Position numbers and translations under genes: made by a program. A stretch of DNA of 64,000 nucleotides. Source: Drosophila miranda (Eukaryota > Arthropoda > Insecta > Diptera > Drosophilidae). The notes under the pieces are model-generated. The model was not told the DNA's origin and searched no databases. It worked only from the letters and a program-made list of their open reading frames with translations. The stretch is taken from positions 20,380,001 to 20,444,000 of the forward strand of contig NC_046676.1 of the NCBI RefSeq assembly GCF_003369915.1, given 5' to 3'. Below are positions 39,425 to 56,470 of this stretch, in pieces; position 1 is the first letter of the stretch; each line of letters begins with the position of its first letter.

Positions 39425-40224
39425 ATGGGAATGTTGCACAATTTGGCCGATTTGATTAAAATCAAAAAGGACAAAATGACGATTCTAGTGCTGGGCCTGA
39501 ACAACAGCGGCAAATCCACGATAATCAACCACTTCAAGAAACCGGGTGACCAGTCAGCCATTATGGTTCCCACAGTGGGCTTTATGGTGGAGCAGTTTTA
39601 CAGTAAGTTCCGCCAGGACGAATGCTATGCCTACCTCTTCCATTCATGAATATCTATCATTCTTCCACAGGCATGGCAGGAGTTAGCATAAAGGCGATCG
39701 ATATGTCGGGCGCCACACGCTACAGGAACCTTTGGGAGCATCAGTTCAAGAACTGCCAGGGGATTATATACGTCATTGACTCCAGTGATCGCATGAGATT
39801 CGGTATCTTAACATGAATTCACATTGATTCCACATCCAATTGCTCAGCTATCCTTTACATTTCAGTTGTGGTGAAAGATGAGTTGGATCTGGTGCTACAG
39901 CATCCCCATTTGTGCAATCGAACTGTGCCAATTCTTTTTTATGGAAACAAATCGGACGCAGAGGATTCCCTATCCAGCGTCAAAATAGCAGCAGGTGCTC
40001 CCAGTTCTACTCATAAATACGTGTGTCAGTAAATACATAACGACCATAACTTTTTAGCTCTCAGTTTGGAAAACATCAAGGAGAAACCCTGGCACATCTG
40101 CTCCAGCAATGCTATATCCGGCGAGGGCCTCGGCGAAGGTGTCCAGTGGCTGGTCCAGCAAATGCGGTTCGCCATGCTAAGCAACAAGGACGCCTCCAAA
40201 GCCAAGTCCAAGCATAGCAAATGA
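39425..40224 (+). CDS. Arl6: ADP-ribosylation factor-like 6 (BBS3)
   Basis: Small Arf-like GTPase that recruits the BBSome coat to membranes for ciliary trafficking. Four exons: 39425-39602, 39671-39802, 39866-39994 and 40058-40224; 201 aa, the family length. The P-loop is GLNNSGKS, the switch I threonine sits in PTVGF, the DxxG motif is DMSG within the Arl6-typical [15 protein letters not shown], and guanine specificity comes from NKSD. Residues 1-12 ([12 protein letters not shown]) form the expected amphipathic helix. The tail is Lys/Ser-rich. The start at 39425 was chosen over upstream in-frame codons because it gives the family N-terminus. The adjacency to RpL11 matches their neighbouring positions at 56D in melanogaster. 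Confidence 0.95.
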
Positions 40225-40444
40225 TGCTCAAAGCCTGCGAATGTTTCTTGAGTTAAATAAAAGGGTTATTTTTAAACAAGGAATTATTGTCGTTTAAGAA
40301 ATTAACAGAATTTTATTTTTTTCTCGCCTACAGAGACAATCATCTTGATTCATTAAAAATTAACACAGGCAAAAATTAGGCTTCATTCAAGTTTGCTTTC
40401 CCCTTGTTTAATTGATAATAAAGTATATAAAGTTAACCAATAAT

Positions 40445-41601
<1,157 letters not shown>

Positions 41602-42097
41602 AGCCGTCAGCCGTCAGCCGTCGGGTGCTACAGGGGGATAAACGGATGTCGGGTCGGCTCGTCACAACTGTAGACTCGGAACGGGGCACAGGCGCCTCGG
41701 GTTCATGGCTTGCCCTGGATCCAAGGCGACTGTGCTCCGCGTCATAGGATACAGGTGGGCACGAGCGAACCGGCACCCGCCGTAACTGTACACACCGGCG
41801 GAAGTGCGACTATACTCTCCCCGTGAGGGCGGCTCGAAACAGGTCCTGGTACGGTCATGTCTCTGTCAGGATGCTGGCTAATTGTAGTCGGGCGGAGAGA
41901 AGAAAACTCTCAGTGAAATAACCCCAATCCAAGGTGACACTGTCATATGCCGAGGGATGCATGGCCGAGGGGGTGCTCGGTCGCTTATATGCGGACTCTG
42001 GATACCTGCCGACCTCCAGTTTTAAATAAGGCTTCCCGGGGCACGCGGGCTATGCCCCGGGCGACTAACCCCTTCCCGCCTACTCGTGGGATCAGTA

Positions 42098-43508
42098 TGC
42101 CAAATTTAAATCTAAAAACAAAAAACACCGCAAAGGAGCACGGCACTCCTCCTAAAGTGCCGGAGGGAAAAGACCATCCCTCTACAAACGCATCTGGGAA
42201 ACCAGTGCCCAAAAAGACGGGGAAGGAGACTAAGTCGGTCCACCGTCTCGAGGCAGCAGGCGCTGTGAGGAGAGGACCGAAAAGCCAATCGGGCCAATCC
42301 ACGTCGGGGGGCCCCAAGGGCGACCCGGTTACCGGGGGGGCGACCATGCAGAGCGATATCGCGGCTGGCGGACCCCTTGGGACCGGGAACCCCTTGACAA
42401 CCCCGGCAGGCGGCGCCTCTGCCTCGAAAGATAGGCCCAAGTTCCAGGACAAAAGACGTGCGGCCTTCATCCTGGGCAACGACGACCCGGTGTTCCTGGC
42501 GTCTGCCCAGGGAATCGAATCGCGGCGATGGGCCAGACAGTCCTGCCCGACTACCAGCCAGCCAAAGCTGGCAAGGCCACAGCCAAGGCCTCAAGCAAGC
42601 GGCAACGCTCGGAGGAGGACACCGCCACACAAGTCCAACAGGCCAAGAGGACGAAGACACTGAGCAACCGCTCGTTTGCCGAGGTGGCGAGGGGAAAAAC
42701 CCTGATTGGAGTCCTAGACAGGGGCTCTAAAGACGGGCAGATCCCTAGGGAAAAGTGGCACCTCGTGGAAAACGAGCTCCAAGACCGTTTCCTCCAGGAG
42801 TTGGAGGAGAATGGAGGACCTCCGCCCAAGTGTGAGGACGCCGGGTGGCACCAAGGCAGGGTGACAGCCATCGCCTGCCAAGATGCTCGCTCGGCGGCCC
42901 TCTACGCGAAGGCGGTAGCGTCGCTCAAGGAGGTCTACCCAGGAGCCCAGCTGGAGGTCGTGAAGTGGGAGGACATCCCCAGCAAGCCGAGGGCCAGAGC
43001 GTGGGTCTCGGCGAAGCCTGCAGAGCCGGATAAGATTCTCCGGATTCTGCAGGTCTGCAACCCCCACCTTCCCACAGCCGATTGGAAGGTGGCCAAGGTA
43101 GAGGAGAGCAACGGGCAGAGGCGCCAAATCATCCTCGTCCTGAACGAGGAGTCGGTCAGACTTCTCCACGACACGGAGGGCGCTGTGGACTACGGCTACA
43201 AGAAGGTAGTCGTAGTACCGTACAAGTCCGACTCCAAAGGCATGCAACCGACGGTCGAGCCAGACCTGGAGCCCCCGGAGATCCCTAGTATGGAGATCAA
43301 GCCTGCGGTGTCAGACGTGACATCAGTGGTGTCGGATGACATCCTAGATGGTTACGTGTCAGACGTGAGCGATCTCTCTAGGGATCTCAAGCACATCGGG
43401 GTCGCGGAGGAGCTGGACTCTTCGGAGAACGACCACGACAGGACAATGGTGGAGGTGAACCTCAGGAATGTCACTGATACTCCTGCAGATAAACCTCCAC
43501 CATTGTAA
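42098..43508 (+). pseudogene. Retrotransposon ORF1 (gag-like), frameshifted
   Basis: The first part (ATG at 42098, frame 2 of the window) is a Gly/Pro/Lys/Ser-rich N-terminal region. Continuity moves to another frame around 42500-42530, from where a 320-residue stretch to 43508 contains the DUF4780-like RNA-binding region (WHLVENELQDRFLQEL, then VAKVEESNGQRRQIILVLN). No CCHC knuckles are seen, as in other LOA ORF1 proteins. The end overlaps the start of ORF2 by about 40 bp, the usual arrangement for this clade. The frame break means no complete ORF1 product. Confidence 0.8.
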
Positions 43509-46500
43509 GGCAGCATGCGCTGCTCTCCTGCTCCACCTAGCCAAGGGTGGAGCCGACATAGTCCTCATTCAGGAGCCCTGGATCCTCGGAAACAGGGTCT
43601 CTGGTCTGAGGACTCCTGACTATAAGCTATACGTAGCTGACTCCGCAGGTAAAACTTGCAAAAAGAGATTTTCACTTATTTTTGCTCCCAAATTTCAGCA
43701 ATGAAGACCAAACAGCAGTGAGCCTCGAAGGCCAGGGGTGCTCACTGAGAATCTGCTCCACGTACATGGGTCACGACCAACCAGACCCCCCTCCACAGGC
43801 GCTCAGGGCGCTAATCACAGACTGCGAGGCCAAGGACACCGGCCTAATCGCAGGGTGCGACGCCAATGCACACCACTGCCAGTGGGGAAGCACTGACACC
43901 AACGAAAGGGGTGAGTACCTTTTCAACTATTTACTGACCACTCAGATGGTCCTTTTAAATAGGGGGAGTGATCCCACCTTCATTATTAAAAACCGCAAGG
44001 AGGTCCTGGACCTCACACTTGCCTCTCATGAGTTACACGGGAACATCGTATCCTGGAGGGTCCTGGAAGAGCACTCCTTCTCGGACCACAGGTACGTGGA
44101 AACCGTATTCTCTTTTTCACTACCGAGACCAGCTCAATTTCGGAACCTTAGGCGGACAAACTGGGCTCAGTACTCAGACCACCTCTGTCGTGTTCTCCCT
44201 GAGACTCCACCTGAGGAGGAGATCTCCAGGGAAGCCACGACTCATCTTGTTAAACTATTTACCGACGCCTGCAATGAGGCGCTCGATAAATCCTGCCCCT
44301 CTAGCAAGAGCAGAGGCCGGAAGAAACCTGAATGGTGGAATCCGAAACTGAGGGAACTCCGGAAAGCCTCCCGAAGACTCTTCAATAAAGCTAAGGCTGA
44401 AAACGCTGAGCAGAACTGGGCCGATTACAAGGCCAGTCTGTCAGTTTACAATAAAGAACTGAGGAAAGCCAAACGCGCCTCATGGCGTAAGTTCTGTAGC
44501 GACATTGAGAATAACTCGGAAGCCTCGCGCTTGCGCAAAGTTCTCTCGAAGACTACACCCACTCTGGGCTACCTGAAGAACGCCGACCAATCATGGACAA
44601 CGTCCAGCAATGAGTCGCTAAATCTTCTCCTTAACACCCACTTTCCCGGCTGCGATGAAAACAGACCACACTACATCGCGGCTCCCTCCGTTGCCTCAAG
44701 TGTTATCATGAACCTGCTAAGCCAGGAGAACATTTCCTGGGCAATAAAAAGCTTCAAACCATACAAATCCGCGGGACCAGATGGCATCATCCCTGCCCAA
44801 CTGATTCACGCTGGACAAAAAGCCACTAATTGGCTCAAAAGGATATACGAGGGAATCTTCTCCCATGGATATATCCCGGAAACCTGGCTTCACACCAAAG
44901 TCGTCTTCATCCCCAAGGCAGGCAAGCCCTCGCACACTGCCCCCAAAGATTTCAGACCCATAAGTCTATCGTCCTTCCTTCTGAAGACGATGGAACGGCT
45001 TTTGGGGATGCATCTCACGGTAAATATTCCGCCTAGAAGGCGCCTTTAATAACATCCTCCCGACCGCCATCACGGGTGCACTGACGGACCTGGGGGTTGA
45101 CTCCCGGACGGTGAGCCTGATCGATCAGATGCTACAATGCAGGACGGTTGAGGCATCACTGGGGACGTCAACGTCCACCAGATTTGTCAGTAGAGGCACC
45201 CCGCAGGGCGGAGTCCTCTCGCCCCTCCTATGGAACGTGGCAGTGAACGAACTGCTGCGGGAGATAGAGGGGGGTGGCTGCCGCGTGGTGGCGTATGCGG
45301 ACGATGTTGCTATAGCATTCTCGGGTAAATTCCCGCAGACGCTGTGTGAGTGCCTGACAAGCACTCTCATGAAGATGTCAAAATGGGCAGACAAATGCGG
45401 TCTAGGCGTCAACCCGTCTAAAACGGAACTGGTGCTCTTCACTAGGAAGTACAAAGTTCCGGCACTGATTCCCCCAAGACTATGTGGGGAAGCGCTAATC
45501 TTCAGCAACAACGCCAAGTATCTTGGTCTAATCCTCGATGGAAAGCTCGATTGGAAATTGAGCATAGAGGATAGAGTAAAGAAGGCCACAGTAGCCCTCT
45601 ATACTTGCAGGAAAGCCATCGGACTAAGATGGGGAATGACCCCCTATATAGTTCGGTGGCTTTACATCACCATCATACGACCGATCATGCTCTATGGAGC
45701 GGTAGTATGGTGGCCAGCCTTAGACAAAAGGACATGCCTCAATAAACTCAGCAGAGTTCAACGCATGGCAGAGCTATGCATAACTGGCGGGCTACGCACT
45801 ACTCCAGGGGAAGCCCTGGATACTGTGCTGGACCTCCTCCCCATAGATCTCATGGGAAAGAAAGTGGCAACACTTTCCGCACTCAGAATGAGAGAAGCCA
45901 GACTGTGGAAAGCGTCCGCGGTTGGGCACTCGGGAATCCTGACGAGACACCCGCAATTACCAGAGAGGACAGATTATTGTGTCCCTAGTGATCACCTCTC
46001 GACGCTTTTCCAGGTATCAATCCCACTTAGGGAGGACTGGGAGATGGGCGAACCAGGACCCGCAAATGCGGTTCACTTCTACACTGATGGCTCAAAGTTA
46101 GACGGCCGCGTGGGAGGCGGAGTCTACTGCAGCGAGCTGAACATCAGTCATTGCTTCAGGCTCCCGGACCACTGCAGTGTGTTCCAAGCGGAGGTTGTAG
46201 CCATCAAGGAGGCCATTTCCATCGTCTTCAAACTACTTCTAGACACGCACTTAGTGTGCGTTTTCTCGGACAGCCAAGCAGCTATTAAAGCTCTAGGCTC
46301 AATATCGTCGAACTCAGCGACTGTAAATGACTGCCGCAGGTCTCTGCACGAGATCGCAGATCAGTTAGACCTTTTCCTTATATGGGTCCCAGGCCACAGG
46401 GACATCGAGGGGAACGACGCCGCCGACGAGCTAGCAAGGCAGGGTACTACAATTCCTCTCCTTATGGAGAGGGAGCAGGTAGCGATGCCTCTGGCTACGT

Positions 46501-46916
46501 GCAGGCTCCTCACGCACGAATTGTTCGAGCAAAATGCCAATAGGAGATGGCAGCAAACCGTTTCCTGTAAAATCTCAAGATTGATATGGCCATATCGATC
46601 GAAGAATCGCTCAGCCGAGCTGTATAGGCTCAGCAGAGCACAGTGCTCTGCAGTTACTCGAGCCATTACGGGACACTGGCAGATTGGCACTCATGCCTCT
46701 AGACTGTCAATCCCTCATAACGACTTCTGCAGGAGTTGTCGCGACGAGGAAGAGGAGGAATCGGTCCCCCACTTCTTCTGCCACTGCCCGGCCCTTGGAA
46801 ATCGTCGTCTTCGTATTCTCGGGGCCGCTTTCCTCACAGACATTTCGGACCTGTCCGAAATCAAACCGGGGACCTTGTCCAGATTCATCCAAGCCTCCGG
46901 ATGGGACTGCCCTTAA
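43468..46916 (+). pseudogene. Retrotransposon ORF2 (EN-RT-RNase H), broken
   Basis: Three pieces in three frames: 43468-43704 (start of the AP endonuclease, LIQEPW motif), 43682-45049 (rest of the endonuclease with GCDANAHH and SDHRYVE, then the RT N-terminus with KPYKSAGPDGI and FRPISL), and about 45024-46916 (rest of RT and RNase H). The RT palm has GTPQGGVLSPLLW and YADD. The segment expected between MHLT and EGAFNN, which includes the first catalytic Asp region, is absent at about 45015-45035. RNase H retains FYTDGS, the Glu in QAEVVAIKEA, the Asp in FSDSQAA, and GNDAADELA. A Cys/His-rich tail ends the frame. Confidence 0.85.
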
Positions 46917-47079
46917 TTTGCAACAGCCTGTTTCTCCACGGTTTTTTTTAAGCACTGGGAAAGGGCACACGCCCATGCGGCACCACAACGGACCTTCTAC
47001 AGGTCCAAGTGAGCTTGGGAGGGTTTCATCACTCCCCCAGGCTACCGCCTGAACCTAACCTAACATTACAAATTCCAGA

Positions 47080-47735
47080 AACGTTCACCCTGATATACGG
47101 TCTGACACTCAAAATATACCGTAAATGTACCGATAAAAATCCAGCTTAACCCACTTAACCCTCCTTTATTTGAACAGGTGAATAACTTGAGTTAATTTCC
47201 TAAAAACAAAATATCCATGATATCTTTCACCTGAGCTGCGTTAAAGTTAGTCAAAATTTTATAATTTTCGTGGAGTTACACAAAGGTCTAATCGTTCGCT
47301 GTACATGATAGAGAATCATATTCCTCGATTTTTATGTTCGACTTAAGATTACTAACTAGTTAGAAATTTCAGCCCTGAACACATAATTTTATACGATTGA
47401 TGAAACAATTTTTTACAAGAGTAGTCTCTTTTATTTGATTTTGTTTAAAATAAGGGTTAAACAACAAAGGTCAACACAAATTTCCTATTTTTACATGTTA
47501 GGTACACATTTGCTACATGTAAAGTACATGTAGGGAAATTATAGATAGAGCTGCGCGCCAAAGTGGAATTTTTTTAAAGTAAATGAGTGACGAGGAGGTA
47601 AAGTACCTACCATATAAAAACATGAGTGCAATCCATTGGAATATATTATGCAGAGAAGAACGATTTGAGAGAGTGAAGTTTAAAAAAGGTGCGTTTGGAA
47701 TTTTCTATACCCTATGTTCTGAAATTTAACTTTAA
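47080..47735. repeat. Diverged dispersed-repeat copy, right half
   Basis: Beyond the retrotransposon, ATATACCGTAAATGTACC is followed by segments parallel to 52080-52330 (CCTGAGCTGCGTTAAA against CCTGAACTGCGCTAAA; CATATTCCTCGATTTT; ACTAACTA). The end is parallel to 56660-56775: TGCGCGCCAAA, then TTTAAAAAAGGTGCGT and TTTCTATACCCT. The two copies therefore share a common right terminus, which suggests a defined element rather than random AT-rich sequence. Confidence 0.6.
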
Positions 47736-48401
47736 TTGATTGGTTGATTAAGTATATACCGTAAATATAAACCCAATTTCGACGTCAAAATATACAGAAA
47801 TTAAGTCGTAAGTGGTATGTATACATACACATACATACCTGGTATCCCTGGAATCAATAGTGCTGGAAAGCCAAACAACTTCTTACAATATATTTGTGAC
47901 GTCATACTTGGCGATAATATTTTAATAAATCAACTTATCTGATTTATGATGAAGGTTGGCCGATTTTAGAAAGAAAACAGAATAGAATCACCTCCAATCC
48001 AGTCCGATTCCTGAATAATGGGCATTTTCTGGGTATAACTTATATAAAGTTGGGGCAGGTTAAAATCTGCTAATGGTTATTGATTAATGCCCAAATCAAT
48101 GGCCGCGTTCTCAGCACGCCCTATAATGGAAAGTCTGTACATATGTAGACGTTTAGTCTAGTCAAAAACCCATCCTTCAACAGTTCGTTGAACTCTTAAC
48201 TCTTATGTAGCTCAACGTAATCAGATCATTTTCATTAATTGACCCCAATGTAATGACTCAAGGACCACAAAAATATTGCAAATAACAATTAGACATGTGA
48301 ACAAAATGGATCTGACTTTATTGATTACGTTGTTAAAAGAAACATTTTACAACTGAACTTTTGTCCTGGTTTTATTTTTCGCAAAACATCGAATTGAGAA
48401 G
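47736..48401. other. Intergenic and betaTub56D 3' UTR
   Basis: The left 550 bp is unassigned AT-rich sequence with further ATATACCGTAAATAT traces near 47755. The right end is the betaTub56D 3' UTR on the minus strand; TTTATT at 48317-48322 reads as AATAAA on that strand and is the likely polyadenylation signal, about 85 bp past the stop. Confidence 0.55.
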
Positions 48402-51856
<3,455 letters not shown>

Positions 51857-51954
51857 GTTGTCTTTGTATGGATCTTTTAACTTTTCACTTTTCACTTAAA
51901 TTATCTCTTTGAGCCTTGTCGAGCACGGAAAAAATCACTTCGGCGCGAAAAAAA

Positions 51955-51990
51955 TGTCTGAAAATTGTGTGCAGTGCACCGCTATTTATA
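51955..51990 (-). promoter_or_regulatory. Core promoter of betaTub56D (TATA plus Inr)
   Basis: On the minus strand TATAAATA occupies 51990-51983 and an initiator-like TTCAGACA lies around 51961, with its A at 51959. That is 31 bp from the first T of the TATA box, the standard spacing. A near-DRE, ATATCGATGG, lies just upstream at 52001-52010. The predicted 5' UTR is about 100 nt. Confidence 0.7.
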
Positions 51991-52010
51991 TGCGTCTCGT
52001 ATATCGATGG

Positions 52011-52318
52011 GAAATCGAACTTGGCCCACCCAAGCCCCCTCTATTTAAGTAGTTCGGCTGCTTGGGATAAATGGCGGAAAATATGAACGATTGTACATTA
52101 TTCTTGTGGATCCATGCCATCTTTCTTTTGAACTTAAAAAAAAACATCGACATCTCTCTCCTGAACTGCGCTAAAATGATAAAATTTGAATTATTTTCGG
52201 TGGAATATTAAAATGCCCCGTTGGCCTACAGTGGGTTAATCGTTTTCCATCGATGATTGGAAACCATATTCCTCGATTTTGATATTCCGTGGACTATTAC
52301 TAACTATATAGAACAGTT
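52011..52318. repeat. Left edge of the dispersed repeat array
   Basis: The first 70 bp is upstream sequence of betaTub56D. From about 52135 the text parallels 47220-47345 (CTGAACTGCGCTAAA, then CATATTCCTCGATTTTGATATTCC), so this is the start of another element copy that continues into the tandem units. Confidence 0.6.
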
Positions 52319-55300
52319 AGCCATGCCCACATAGTTTTAGCCCATTGATGAATAAATTTTCTACACAATTGGTTAGTTTTTAGTCCTTGCTTTTATTGTA
52401 TTTTGACTAAAACAAGGTTTAAGCAAAATAGTTAAAAAAAAAAAACAGTCGCAATGTTGCTGGTATTTGAAGACATGATGCGTGTATAGGCCTTTGTGCA
52501 CCCTATTTCGTTGATTTTATATGTAGATCAAACATAATTTATTAAGACCTTTTCTCAACTTGATATTCTTTAGACATATTCAAGTATCTTGTATATATTT
52601 ATCTCGATCCTGATACCTATTGAGCCTTGGAAGACAAACATTTTCACAATCCTATAACATCCATTTCCCCCAGGGTATGTGTGCATGGAATTAGCAACAT
52701 GTTTGTGTATGGAACGAGACTCATTGTTGCTAAAGCGAAACTGCGGCGAATCGGGTATTGCCTATATTTCAAGCTATAGATGCCCACTTAGCTTTATCCC
52801 ATAGATAAATGCATTTTCTACAAGATTGTTTCTTTTAATTACCTTTATGTATTTTATTTTGACCAGAAAACGGGTTTCAAGTAAATGTTGCCGCAACAGT
52901 GTGTATGGAATGCGCAACATTGTGTATGGAACGAGACTCATTGTTGCTAAAGCGAAACTGCGGCGAACTGCGGCGAACTGCGGCGAACTCAAATTCGATT
53001 CAAAAAACGACCAATTCTTTGTTCCGTTGAATAATACTATCTATATGGAACATTTAGCCATGCCCACTCAATTTTGTACGATTGATGAATCAATTCTATA
53101 CATGATTGGCTTATTCGAAATACTTGCTTTTATTGGATTTCTATATAGCATTGAAAATTAAATTAATAGATTGATGAAATTGACAAAAATACCATGGGAG
53201 CGCGGCGAAAACCAGTTTCTACAGTATGACCCTCAGAAATATACCAAAAGATACTGGCTCATTTCAAAATATACCGTAAATATACTATTTCTACTATTCT
53301 ATTTTACATATTCCTCGTTTTTGATATTCCGACAAATATTACTAGCTATATGGAACTTTTAGCCGTGCCCACATAATTTTATCCCATTGATGAACAAATT
53401 TTCTACACAATTGGTTAGTTTTTAGTCCTTGCTTTTATTGTATTTTGACTAAAACAAGGTTTGAACAAAATAGTTCAACAAAAAATCAGTCGCAATGTTG
53501 CTGGTATTTGAAGACATGATGCGTGTATAGGCCTTTGTGCACCCTATTTCGTTAATTTTATATGTAGATCAAACGCAATTTATTAAGACCTTTTCTCAAA
53601 TTGATATGTTTTTTACTTATTCATGTGTATTATTAGTATCTTGTATATATTTATCTCGATCCTGATACCTACTGAGCCTTGGAAGACAAACATTTTCACA
53701 ATTCTATAACATCCATTTCTCCCAGGGTATGTGTGCATGGAATTAGCAACATGTTTGTGTATGGAATGAGACTCATTGTTGCAAAAGCGAAACTGCGGCG
53801 AATCGGGTATTGCCTATATTTCAAGCTATAGATGCCCACTTAGCTTTATCCCATAGATAAATGCATTTTCTACAAGATTGCTTCTTTTAATTACCTTTAC
53901 GTAATTTATTTTGACTTAAATACGGTTTTCAAGTAAATGTTGCCGCAACAGTGTGTATGGAATGTGCAGCATTGTGTATGGAACGAGACTCATTGTTGCT
54001 AAGGCGAACTGGGGCGAACTGCGGCGAATTAAAAAAAAACGACCAATTCCTCATATTCTTTGTTCCGTTGAATAATACCATCTATATGGAACATTTACCC
54101 ATGCCCACTCAATTTTGTACGATTGACGAATCAATTCTATACATGATTGGTCTATTCGAAATACTTGCATTTATTGGATTTTTATATAACATTGAAAATG
54201 AAATTAATAAATGACAAAAATACCATTTAGCACTTAAAAACACCACATGGAGCGCGGCGAAAACCAGTTTCTACAGTATGACCCTCATATACGGTCTCAT
54301 TTGAAAAATATACCGAGTGGTGCGCGCCAAATTGAACTTTTTTGAATGTGAGCGACAAGGATTTAAATGTTGTCAACCGGGCCTTTATCTATGCCCACAT
54401 AATTTTATACGATTGATGAATCAAATTTCTACACAATTGGTTAGTTTTTAGTCCTTGCTTTTATTGTATTTTGGGTAAAACAAGGTTTGATCAAAATAGT
54501 TCAACAAAAAATCAGTCGCAATGTTGCTGGTATTTGAAGACATGATGCGTGTATAGGCCTTTGTGCACCCTATTTCGTTGATTTTATATGAAGATCAAAC
54601 GCAATTTATTAAGACCTTTTCTCAAATTGATATGTTTTTTACCTATTCATGTGTATTATTAGTATCTTGTATATATTTATCTCGATCCTGATACCTACTG
54701 AGCCTTGGAAGACAAACATTTTCACAATTCTATAACATCCATTTCTCCCAGGGTATGTGTGCATGGAATTAGCAACATGTTTGTGTATGGAATGAGACTC
54801 ATTGTTGCAAAAGCGAAACTGCGGCGAATCGGGTATTGCCTATATTTCAAGCTATAGATGCCCACTTAGCTTTATCCCATAGATAAATGCATTTTCTACA
54901 AGATTGCTTCTTTTAATTACCTTTACGTAATTTATTTTGACTAAAATACGGTTTTCAAGTAAATGTTGCCGCAACAGTGTGTATGGAATGTGCAACATTG
55001 TGTATGGAACGAGACTCATTGTTGCTAAAGCGAAACTGCGGCGAACTGCGGCGAACTCAAATTCGATTCAAAAAACGACCAATTCTTTGTTCCGTTGAAT
55101 AATACTATCTATATGGAACATTTAGCCATGCCCACTCAATTTTGTACGATTGATGAATCAATTCTATACATGATTGGCCTATTCGAAATACTTGCTTTTA
55201 TTGGATTTCTATATAACATTGAAAATTAAATTAATAGATTGATGAAATTGACAAAAATACCATGGGAGCGCGGCGAAAACCAGTTTCTACAGTATGACCC

Positions 55301-56470
55301 TCAGAAATATACCAAAAGATACTGGCTCATTTCAAAATATACCGTAAATATACTATTTCTACTATTCTATTTTACATATTCCTCGATTTTGATATTCCGA
55401 CGAATACTACTAGCTATATAGAACTTTTAGCCGTGCCCACATAATTTTATCCCATTGATGAATAAATTTTCTACACAATTGGTTAGTTTTTAGTCCTTGC
55501 TTTTATTGTATTTTGACTAAAACAAGGTTTGAACAAAATAGTTCAACAAAAAATCAGTCGCAATGTTGCTGGTATTTGAAGACATGATGCGTGTATAGGC
55601 CTTTGTGCACCCTATTTCGTTGATTTTATATGAAGATCAAACGCAATTTATTAAGACCTTTTCTCAAATTGATATGTTTTTTACCTATTCATGTGTATTA
55701 TTAGTATCTTGTATATATTTATCTCGATCCTGATACCTACTGAGCCTTGGAAGACAAACATTTTCACAATTCTATAACATCCATTTCTCCCAGGGTATGT
55801 GTGCATGGAATTAGCAACATGTTTGTGTATGGAATGAGACTCATTGTTGCAAAAGCGAAACTGCGGCGAATCGGGTATTGCCTATATTTCAAGCTATAGA
55901 TGCCCACTTAGCTTTATCCCATAGATAAATGCATTTTCTACAAGATTGCTTCTTTTAATTACCTTTATGTATTTTATTTTGACCAGAAAACGGTTTTCAA
56001 GTAAATGTTGCCGCAACAGTGTGTATGGAATGGGACTCATTGCTGCTAAAGCGAACTGCGGCGAACTCAAATTCGATTCAAAAAACGACCAATTCTTTGT
56101 TCCGTTGAATAATACTATCTATATAGAACATTAGGCCACGCCCACTCAATTTTGTACGATTGATGAATCAATTCTATACATGATTGGCCTATTTGAAATA
56201 CTTGCTTTTATTGGAATTATATATAAAATTGAAAATTAAATTAATAGATTGATGAAATTGACAAAAATACCATGGGAGCGCGGCGAAAACCAGTATTTCT
56301 ACAGTATGACCCTCAGAACAGCACCGAAACATACCGTCTTATTTTAAAAACATTCCGTAAATATACTTAGGAATTCAAGTTCTGATATACATATTCCTCG
56401 ATTTTGATATTCCGTGGACTATTACTAACTATATAGAACATTTAGCCATGCCCACATAATTTTATACGAA
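52319..56470. repeat. Tandem array of about four 1.03-1.05 kb units
   Basis: Head-to-tail units are marked by recurring landmarks. CCCTATTTCGTT occurs at 52501, 53542, 54568 and 55610 (spacing 1041, 1026, 1042). CCGCAACAGTGTGTATGG occurs at 52891, 53943, 54969 and 56011 (spacing 1052, 1026, 1042). Units are highly similar over long stretches, so they arose by recent duplication. Each carries a short GCGGCGAACT minisatellite of variable copy number and ends with ATATACCAAAAGATACTGG and ATATACCGTAAATATAC strings. Open frames of 60-111 codons recur in the units but have no recognisable domain and differ in length, so none is called. No transposase, terminal inverted repeat or RNA gene was seen. 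Confidence 0.9.

Larger units (their letters stand above)
41602..47068 (+). mobile_element. Decayed LOA-clade non-LTR retrotransposon
   Basis: A near full-length but inactive element of the LOA type (as Bilbo/Trim of the obscura group), recognised by an ORF1 with a DUF4780-like region and an ORF2 with endonuclease, reverse transcriptase and RNase H. The left end is marked by three tandem AGCCGTC heptamers (41602-41622). The right end follows a 3' UTR ending near CCTAACCTAACATTAC. Base composition is GC-richer than the AT-rich flanks. Frameshifts break ORF1 once and ORF2 at least twice, and part of the RT is missing. I could not identify a target-site duplication, so both boundaries are approximate. 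The clade assignment rests on domain order and an RNase H after RT. Confidence 0.88.

Noticed and set aside
42112-43247. Minus-strand frames of 160-180 codons inside the retrotransposon
   Set aside because: They are shadows of the GC-rich ORF1 on the opposite strand.
52826-53161. 111-codon ORF recurring in the tandem array units
   Set aside because: Its length and start differ between units and units carry stops and indels in it, so there is no sign of selection for coding.
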